Below are positions 56,526 through 64,000 of a stretch of 64,000 nt of DNA, piece by piece (position 1 is the first letter of the stretch; each line of letters begins with the position of its first letter). The notes beneath the pieces were generated by a model, which saw nothing but the letters and a program-made list of their open reading frames with translations, was not told the DNA's origin and did no database searches. A program made the translations under genes and the position numbers. The DNA lies in NCBI GenBank assembly GCA_003550325.1, contig QKWP01000112.1, forward strand, positions 165,663-229,662, given 5' to 3'. Source of the DNA: Gigaspora rosea. Lineage: Eukaryota; Glomeromycota; Glomeromycetes; Diversisporales; Gigasporaceae.

Positions 56526-57459
56526 AGCTAACTTAGTCGATATATGTCGTGCAAGGTTTTTCCAAATAGATTAGTTATGGCAAAAAACGTCGAGAACACA
56601 TGACAAATGACCGTTTCCGAACATGCTCGAGTCGTAATTCGGCGTACAGTATTTATTATCGTTATGGTGTGATAATTTTGTATGGCATATGATCTATCAG
56701 CAATGTCAAAGTGGCCCATTTTTCCGTGATAGTTGGCACAAATGGTTGCGCAAACTTGTACAAAACATCGAGCTAAAAAAATAACACTATCATGTAAATG
56801 TCATATTATATTTCATAACGTTACAAAGACGAAGTTCACAATATTCAAATAATTTAAAAATTAAAAAATAGTAATATTAAGATGTAAGCCAATTTAAAAA
56901 AAAAACCAATAATTTTAATTATTTCACAAATATATTCTATGAATATAAGCGCTACATTACAAACAATATAGCTCGATATACTGTTGTAAATCCTGCCTGT
57001 GCTATCTCTTTAGGATCAAAAGAAACATATGATCAATTAATCTTAATTTTATTAAATTGTTTTTAAATTATCACATCTTTAGACTTTGATTTTAACAAAA
57101 TTTTATAACATAAAAATGACAAATAAAGAAAATCTTATAATCTAATAATAAATGTAATATATAAAAAAAATGTAAATACATAAAGAAACAAATAGAGTAG
57201 AGATATTTCTGATGCAAACCTTTTTTGTTTTTTGCACTCCTTTTCTATTTGATAACGTTTCCATGACATTCCAATAGTTTCCCAGCATCAAGAGATTTTT
57301 TGAAAATAAGTAAATGTTTTATGATTATCAGTTTCATATAAATAACTATATCCAAGTTGAAACAATGCAAAGAACCATCAATTCATGTAAAAAAAAAAAA
57401 ATGGGTTATATCATCCAGCTCAATACTAATTCCAATTTGATAACGATATTCAAGGCTTC
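56526..57459. other. 3' flank of Sel1 gene 3
   Basis: No gene is seen. From about 56900 it matches the 3' flank of gene 1. A degenerate Sel1-like frame may continue near 57290-57460 (GATTTTTTGAAAATAAGTAA resembles the minus-strand repeat units), suggesting that the gene once extended further. Confidence 0.45.
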
Positions 57460-60270
57460 TTATTCCGCCAGTGCCATATTGGCAGATTTTTGATAATAAA
57501 TAAACGCTTTATATTCATCCTTTTTAACTCCAATTCCATAATGAAAGCAATAAGCAACTTGATATATACCGTCAGCATAATCCATATTAGCAGATTTTTC
57601 ATAATAAATAAATGCCTTACATTCATCCTTTTTAACACCAATTCCATAATGATAACAATCACCAACATGATATAATCCATTAGCATTATTCATATTAGCA
57701 GATTTTTGATAATGAATAAATGCCATGTGTTCATCTTTTTCAACACCAATTCCATTTTGATAACAGTAACCAACTTGATTTATTCCATCAGCATTACCCA
57801 TATCAGCGGATTTTTGATAAGAAATAAATGCATTATAATTATCCTTTTCAACCCCAATTCCATTTTGATAACAATATCCAAGAATGTACATTCCACTAAA
57901 ATTGTCCATATCAGCTGATTTTTGATAGTAAGTGAATGCTTTTTGTTCATCCTTTTCAACTCCAATTCCGTTTTGATAACAAAATCCAAGAAGACTTATT
58001 CCTTCAGAATTACCCATATCAGCAGATTTTTGATAATAAAAAAATGCCTTATGCACATCCTTTTCAACTCCAATTCCATTTTGATAACAGTAACCAACTT
58101 GATTTATTCCATCAGCATCACCCATGTCGGCGGATTTTTGATAATAAATAAATGCCTTTTTTTTATCTTTTTTAACTCCAATACCATTTTCAAAACAATT
58201 TCCAAGATTGTCTATTCCAATAGAATTACCCATATCAGCAGATTTTTGATAATAAACAAATGCCTTATTTTCATCTTTTTTAACTCCAATTCCATTTTGA
58301 TAACAGTAACCAACTTGATTCATTCCATCAGCATTACCCATATTAGCAGATTTTTGATAGTATATAAATGCTTCATGTTCATTCTTCTCAATTCCAATCC
58401 CATTTTGATAACAATAACCTAAATAATATGTTCCACAATTATGACCCATATCAGCTGATTTTTGATAATAAATGAATGCTTTATGTTCATCCTTTTCAAT
58501 TCCAATTCCATAACGATAACAGTAACCAACATTATATGTTCCACTACTATGGCCCATATCGGCAGCTTTTTGATAATAATTAAATGCCTTATGTTCGTCT
58601 TTTTCAACTCCAATTCCATTTTCATAACAATATCCAACCCAGTTTATTCCACTAGAATTACCCACATCTGCGGATTTTTGATAATAAATAAATGCTTTAT
58701 TTTCGTCCTTTTCAACTCCGATTCCATTATGATAACAGTAACCAACTTGACTCATTCCATCTGCGTTACCTATATCAACAGATTTTTGATAATAATCAAA
58801 TGTCTTTTGTTCATCCTTTTCAATTCCAATTCCATAATGATAACAATATCCAACGTTATATGTTCCACTACTATGACCCATGTCGGCAGCTTTTTGATAA
58901 TAAATGAATGCTTTATGTTCGTCTTTTTCAACTCCAATCCCATTTTGATAACAATATCCAAGCCAATTTATTCCACCAGCATTACCCATATCAGCAGATT
59001 TTTGATAATAAATAAATGCTTTATTTTCGTCTTTTTCAACTCCAAATCCATTTTGATAACAGTAACCAACTTGATTCATTCCATTAGGATAATCCATATC
59101 AGCGGATTTTTGGTAATAAATAAATGCTTTATGTTTATCAATTTCAACTCCAATTCCATTTTTATAACAATAACCAACATTATATGTTCCACTATCAAGA
59201 CCCATATCGGCAGCTTTTTGATAATAAATGAATGCCTTATGTTCATCTTTTTCAACTCCAATTCCATTTTGACAACAATATCCAAGCCAATTTATTCCAC
59301 CAGAATTACCCATATCAGCAGATTTTTTATAAGAAAGGAATGCCTTTTGTTTATCTTCTTTAACTCCAATACCATTTTCAAAACAATTTCCAAGATTGTT
59401 TATTCCATTGGAACTACCCATATCAGCGGATTTTTGATAATAAATAAAAGCCTTATGTTCGTCCTTTTCAACGCCAATTCCTTTTTGATAACAACATCCA
59501 AGATTAATTACGCCAATAGCATTACCCATTTCAGCAGATTGCTGATAATAAATAAATGCCTTACGTTCATCCTTATCAACACCAATTCCTTTTTCGTAAC
59601 AATATCCAAGATTGTTTATTCCTAAAGCATGACCTAATTTTGCTGATTTTTGGTAATAAATATATGCTTTATTGAAATCTTTTTCAACTCCAATTCCTCT
59701 TTGGTAACAATTACCGAGGCAATTGATTCCATATGAATCACCCAAATTTGCTGATTTTTGATAATAAATGAATGCTTTATGATGGTTTCTTTCTACTCCA
59801 ATTCCTTCTTGATAACAACAACCGAGATTACACATTCCAATAGTATCACCCATCTCTGCTGATTTTTGATAATGAATAAATGCATTATTATTATCATTTT
59901 TAATCCATTCTCCATATTCATAACAATATGCAAGAATATTTTGAATTATAGAATTAGATTGAATAATGGGATTTGTTTTGTTATTTAAGAATAAATTTAT
60001 TATTTCTTCTGGTTTTTGCTGCTTATTTTTCATATGTTGATCTATAGTGTAAATAACTGAATCAGCATAATTTCCTTTCGTAACTTCTTTATTATATAGA
60101 TCACATAGTTCTTCGATGACTCTATTTAGAAAATCTTGCAAATCATCCATTGCTAAACCTGCTCTTATTGAACTATTGGCAACTTGATCTTTATCATCAT
60201 GGCTAGCGCTTTTAATTGACAATTCTGTCGTTTGATTGTAAATATTTAGACCGTTTTTTTCATTTGACAT
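57460..60270 (-). CDS. Sel1-like repeat protein 3, 936 aa
   Basis: This is the longest of the three paralogues. It has the same N-terminal non-repeat part (MSNEKNGLNIYNQTTELSIK; FLNRVIEELCDLYNKE), then about 23 Sel1-like units of 36 residues to the C-terminus (YYQKSANMALAE). All units keep the pattern GxxxLGxCYxxGxGVxKDxxKAFxYYxKSA, predicted to stack into an alpha-solenoid that binds partner proteins; the partner is unknown. The order of units 5-10 resembles genes 1 and 2, while units 11-20 are arranged differently. Single exon; no signal peptide, transmembrane or kinase part. It is likely cytosolic, judged only from the absence of targeting signals. Confidence 0.92.
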   Translation of the reverse strand: MSNEKNGLNIYNQTTELSIKSASHDDKDQVANSSIRAGLAMDDLQDFLNRVIEELCDLYNKEVTKGNYADSVIYTIDQHMKNKQQKPEEIINLFLNNKTNPIIQSNSIIQNILAYCYEYGEWIKNDNNNAFIHYQKSAEMGDTIGMCNLGCCYQEGIGVERNHHKAFIYYQKSANLGDSYGINCLGNCYQRGIGVEKDFNKAYIYYQKSAKLGHALGINNLGYCYEKGIGVDKDERKAFIYYQQSAEMGNAIGVINLGCCYQKGIGVEKDEHKAFIYYQKSADMGSSNGINNLGNCFENGIGVKEDKQKAFLSYKKSADMGNSGGINWLGYCCQNGIGVEKDEHKAFIYYQKAADMGLDSGTYNVGYCYKNGIGVEIDKHKAFIYYQKSADMDYPNGMNQVGYCYQNGFGVEKDENKAFIYYQKSADMGNAGGINWLGYCYQNGIGVEKDEHKAFIYYQKAADMGHSSGTYNVGYCYHYGIGIEKDEQKTFDYYQKSVDIGNADGMSQVGYCYHNGIGVEKDENKAFIYYQKSADVGNSSGINWVGYCYENGIGVEKDEHKAFNYYQKAADMGHSSGTYNVGYCYRYGIGIEKDEHKAFIYYQKSADMGHNCGTYYLGYCYQNGIGIEKNEHEAFIYYQKSANMGNADGMNQVGYCYQNGIGVKKDENKAFVYYQKSADMGNSIGIDNLGNCFENGIGVKKDKKKAFIYYQKSADMGDADGINQVGYCYQNGIGVEKDVHKAFFYYQKSADMGNSEGISLLGFCYQNGIGVEKDEQKAFTYYQKSADMDNFSGMYILGYCYQNGIGVEKDNYNAFISYQKSADMGNADGINQVGYCYQNGIGVEKDEHMAFIHYQKSANMNNANGLYHVGDCYHYGIGVKKDECKAFIYYEKSANMDYADGIYQVAYCFHYGIGVKKDEYKAFIYYQKSANMALAE

Positions 60271-60600
60271 GATTTCTGGCGTGATTAATTATAAGGTATG
60301 TGCGTACGTACGTGCAAACGTAAGATGTTTCAGATTTGCAGTAAATTATATAGTAATTACCGTTACACATGTATTTTGTACTATGATATACAAACGGAAA
60401 AAAATTCATTGGAAAATATTTAAACATCCGGAAATGTGTGCAGGCTGGAGCACCAAAGTGGCTGAATAGGATTAAATTCTCCGAAACCCCAGATCAAAAG
60501 ATTTTTATATTTAATAGTAATTTTTGTTGTGCGTAAAATAAGTAACAACTCTCGTTGAAGCAGTATAGGCTAATTTTAACTCATCCTAGGTTTAATCGTA
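60271..60600 (-). promoter_or_regulatory. Conserved upstream block of Sel1 gene 3
   Basis: GCAGTAAATTATATAGTAAT, ATTTTGTACTATGATATACA and GGCTGGAGCACCAAAGTGGC align with the flanks of genes 1 and 2. A GTACGTACGTGC run near 60303 parallels gene 1. Promoter function is inferred. Confidence 0.5.
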
Positions 60601-62730
60601 GAAGCTCAATATAACATTATGGATTTGACGTATTGATTTAATTATTCTACTATAATAAATTAATTTTTTGTTTATATTAAAAGTTTTAAAGATACCATTC
60701 TTCATTATTACTAAAGACAAGCGAAATTTAAATGAAAACAGTTAAAAAAGAGCAAATGAAAAATACAATTTTTAAATCATTTATAATAATATTTAAAGAT
60801 TAAATGTTTTTTATTCTTTTGAATTTTATATTTTTTTACTTTATTAACTATCTAACCCTAATGTATGTCAACCTAGTACATATTTTCGAATGAAATATTT
60901 AGTACTGTATTTAACTATATACATAATATATTTTTGCTACTGTATATATAACCTTTTAAATTTTTTTTATCAGTAATAATGTCGAGCCTGTTGGATCCGC
61001 TAGAAATTACTATTTAATGTATTCATTTTTGGACTTAATTGCAATCAACTGCGGATTTGACTTTGAACACGATATTCAATAGGCCTCTTGAGTAATATGT
61101 AAGCTGATTCATTGTTTAAGGTATTATAGATTTGACCTTTACGGCAAAGATTTATAGGATCAGCTTCTAAATAAAGGCAATTTAAATTACTTTTTTTTGT
61201 GCTGTATTAGTTGCATTAACAATTGATAATTTACTGTACTGCCTGCGGAACTCATTGGTAAATGCTTCCCTTACTGCCCAAAGCGCAGCTGAAGACACCA
61301 TACTGTTAGGCATTGAGTTCTGCATAGTCATGCAATGTTCGTATTTCACGCAGCATAGTAAACCAATAAAAATTCATACTATTATATATCTAACACAACA
61401 AACCAAATTTGGGAATACAATAAAACTATGTACCCATTTATATGTTTCATTAGTTGGTTGTTTCGGGCACCTATCAGTCTCTGATTGCCTAGTATAGTAC
61501 GTCAACTATATGCGAGTATTAATCTGAACTCACTTTGTCTTCTCGTATCGTTAATCACTATAGTACTCAGGGTCTTATTTGAGAATTACATTTTTAAAAA
61601 TTAGATAGTTAGTCTATCGCAAAGTTAACGGTTTTAGTAATGATGTGCTTTATATAATATTATATTAACAATCATGAATCAATCTTTAAACAATCTGTAT
61701 TGTTAAATTATTGCATGAAGTATTTTATTATTTCCAAAACCTTACATATTTTTTCTAAAACATTCTATTTTATTCGAATTTCCCCATTTATTTTACAAGG
61801 TTTTCTCAATGAAACCTTTTTAACCGCAAAATTTTGTATTATATAGTTAATAATTAAACTAGGTCGAGTAATTACTATAATAGGAAAATCGAGATTTAAA
61901 AGCAAACCTTTCTGTGTCAGATCTAAGGTACAGACATAATGCTATAAACTTGTCAAATTGTAATGAGCTAGAATATTTTCATTATACCATTATAATTACG
62001 ACAATTATAGCATTGTATTTGCATCGTTGTCAGACCAAAATTTTGTATTACAGTAGATTAATTCATTTGTTGCCGGTATACATTAACGTTGACAATTGCA
62101 AAATTTACAAATATATGGAACATTTGTTTTTTATTCGGATCACTAATATAAAATAGTCCCGTAGTAAAACTATGGTCAATGACATGAAATTTATTGATTA
62201 ATGTAAATAAACAAAATTACACTAAATAACATTACTTGCATTCATTTAAGTTGCTAGTTTTATGCTATGAAGTGCAAAACAAATTAACTAATGTTCTTAA
62301 TTATGTCATGCTTGAAGTTGTAACCTCAAGCGCATGAAGTTAAAACTACTTAAAATTACTAACTAACGCATGCAAAATGATCAATTTTAAGATCTAATTC
62401 CAAGAACTAAATTCAGTCAATGCAACTTCAAACAACCAAATTGCAGATATTAGCTTCAAGCCAGATAAATGAATATTCACAACTTCGAACTCGATTATCT
62501 ATAAAATGCTAGCATACCTCAAATATAGAAAAGCAGTAACTTACGATAATAATCAATACGAACCAACTTAACCTTATACTGGAGTAGCATGTAACAAAAA
62601 TTTTTGCAATAACCTACAATTGCAATAATTTAATAAAAAGCTAAACTAATTCAATCTTAAAACTAATTAAATCTTAACAGACTTAGATATCAAAGAAATT
62701 CATAATAATAATGTCTCGGATCGTTGGACG
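60601..62730. other. Distal 5' flank of Sel1 gene 3
   Basis: No gene is seen. Up to about 61890 it is collinear with the interrupted flank of gene 2 (33960-40420) and to about 61370 with the flank of gene 1. It is the least interrupted copy of this flank. From 61900 to 62730 nothing is recognised. Confidence 0.55.
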
Positions 62731-62852
62731 TTAGTGGATTGATCCTTGACAGCAATAACGGAAATACTTGACTGATACTGATCGGCTGCACAAGCGGCTG
62801 ACCAGTATCAGTTATGTATTTGTGTTATTACTGTCGAGGTTCAATCCACTAA
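62731..62852. repeat. 122 bp hairpin, ~58 bp arms
   Basis: TTAGTGGATTGATCCTTGAC through ACTGATACTGATCGGCTG pairs with the right arm (reverse complement TTAGTGGATTGAACCTCGAC through ACTGATACTGGTCAGCCG), leaving only a few loop bases. Confidence 0.9.
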
Positions 62853-63128
62853 TACGAGTGATCAAAGATTTTAAATGATCAAATATCTTTTTCTTTTAAA
62901 CATAATAGTAATATTGTAATATTTGTGAAAATAATAAAATCAGGCCATTTTGCTTAATAAAATCTTTGTGGTAAAAGAGAGCTATTTGTTCTAGAATGCC
63001 GAAGTTCATTTTGTTCGTGTTAAATATCAGTGCATCTCTGAATATAATTGTCACCACATAACTGATCGTACTGGTCCTGAACCGTGTCATGCGTTGCGCA
63101 GCTACCTTATTGTTAACTGATAAAACTA

Positions 63129-63393
63129 CTGTAAATGGCCAGATACAAAACCCGGGTCTGTTACATTTCACCAATTTTAAAACCTATAATAGACCTCCGG
63201 GTATAGTATGCAGCTAAGAGCTTATATTGTGTAGTGTAAAAATTTGAGATGCACATACACTTTGCACTTATAATATGCAATTTAGATTTTAAAAAAGAGC
63301 AGCATTTAATTAAAGAAGATCCTGTGATCTGCACTCGGGTATAGTACATTGTGGGTCTACTATCTAGGGGATCTTTTATCCGGCCATTTACAG
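63129..63393. mobile_element. 265 bp MITE with TA duplication
   Basis: CTGTAAATGGCCAGATACAA and, in reverse complement, CTGTAAATGGCCGGATAAAA form the ends. TA flanks it at 63127-63128 and 63394-63395. No gene is inside. Confidence 0.7.
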
Positions 63394-63551
63394 TATTGAT
63401 TCGAATATAGAATCGAAGGTTATTTGTACATTTGGTTATATAGGTCGTGTTCGATCAGTTAAATAAAGTTATTAATTATATACTAGCATCATCCGGTGTA
63501 AAACTTGTCTATATTTAATTTAACAGTTAATGTATTTTAAATAAGAACATT

Positions 63552-63873
63552 GTTACAGTACCGGAAGCCTTCTTTAATTCCGATAAAGTAACAATCACAC
63601 GGCTCCTGAGATCCCTTACTTTGGGCGTGAAGCGGTGTGCAAAAGGGAAATAAGGTGGGTTTATATATCTATTGAGCTAAGCGTCGCTAAGCGTCGTTAA
63701 GCGTCGCTGAGCGTCATTAAGCGTCACTAAGCGTCGTTAAGTGTCATTGAGTGTCATTGCACATCAATTTCGCATATCACTATTACTAAATACAGTTATT
63801 ACAAAATTTCCTTATTAAGTTCTAATTTTCAAACTAATTTCTACCAAAATTAACTACAACTTATTCTATAACA
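63552..63873 (-). repeat. 3' LTR of a gypsy element leaving the window (322 bp)
   Basis: On the minus strand it runs TGTTATAG to CTGTAACA, preceded by a polypurine tract. Its ends are like those of the LTR at 3332-4006. It holds a 10 bp minisatellite. The partner LTR is outside the window. Confidence 0.65.
63674..63755. repeat. 10 bp minisatellite GCTAAGCGTC
   Basis: About eight units; on the LTR sense strand they read GACGCTTAGC, close to GACGCTTAT in the left LTR array. Confidence 0.85.
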
Positions 63874-64000
63874 TTTCTCTCCCCTTTAAGAACGAACTCC
63901 GTGAGTTCTAATTTGGGGAAAGACTTGAGAAAGTTCGGCATCAGTTAACCTCGTAATCATTGTATAAGTAATATAGGTTGTTCGAGAGATATTTTCTAGA
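63874..64000 (-). pseudogene. Polypurine tract and pol end of a gypsy element
   Basis: The minus strand shows AAAGGGGAGAGAAA immediately before the LTR. Upstream of it a short frame reads RLTDAELSQVFPQIRTHG before a stop. This resembles the end of a retrotransposon polyprotein but is too short to classify. Confidence 0.45.

Noticed and set aside
63674..63755. Regular short repeats considered as a CRISPR-like array
   Set aside because: 10 bp contiguous units without spacers, inside an LTR of a eukaryotic genome.
1..64000. tRNA and rRNA genes
   Set aside because: No cloverleaf with A and B box motifs and no rRNA core sequence was noticed by eye; a tRNAscan run would settle it.

Overview
The window looks like nuclear DNA of an arbuscular mycorrhizal fungus, most likely Rhizophagus or a close relative. 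It is very AT-rich, gene-poor and packed with transposon debris. It holds three large intronless genes made of 36-residue Sel1-like repeats, a family strongly expanded in these fungi, and one spliced gene with 69-73 bp GT-AG introns. The organism call is an inference from these traits; no species-marker gene is present.

Layout. 1-4006: 3' part of a Ty3/gypsy element (+ strand) with broken pol, an extra broken ORF and a 675 bp 3' LTR. 4007-15657: no credible gene; several MITE families, one nested in another, and tandem repeats. 15663-20742: a complete but dead chromodomain Ty3/gypsy element (- strand) with two 353 bp LTRs and a 5 bp target duplication. 21650-22150: a decayed RNase H region, probably from a LINE. 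24705-26987: Sel1-repeat gene 1. 28146-30895: block A of a roughly 2.4 kb inverted duplication. 32029-33657: Sel1-repeat gene 2. 33658-40440: the 5' flank of gene 2, swollen by many insertions. 40798-45800: MITEs, a long hairpin and a 1078 bp element with perfect 8 bp target duplications. 45796-53933: a possible 8.1 kb relative of that element, containing a spliced KRBA2-like integrase gene. 54030-56525: block B of the inverted duplication. 57460-60270: Sel1-repeat gene 3. 60271-63550: its 5' flank plus small inverted-repeat elements. 63552-64000: 3' LTR of another Ty3/gypsy element (- strand) that leaves the window.

How the parts relate. The three Sel1 genes are paralogues on the same strand. 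They share a first ~110 residues and a conserved upstream block, and they differ mainly in repeat number (12, 18 and 23 units). Gene 1 differs from gene 2 mostly by a tandem copy of one six-unit block. The flanks of the copies are also homologous, so this is a segmental duplication. Comparing copies reveals insertions directly: a 192 bp MITE in block A has its empty site in block B, a 606 bp solo LTR in B has its empty site in A, and a 315 bp solo LTR in A has its empty site in B.

The best candidate for something undescribed is a group of elements with arrays of a GACGAAA motif inside their ends and 8 bp target duplications. The largest possible member encloses a DD35E integrase gene whose second catalytic Asp reads Asn. 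No tRNA, rRNA or CRISPR array was seen. All homology statements come from reading the sequence by eye; none was computed.
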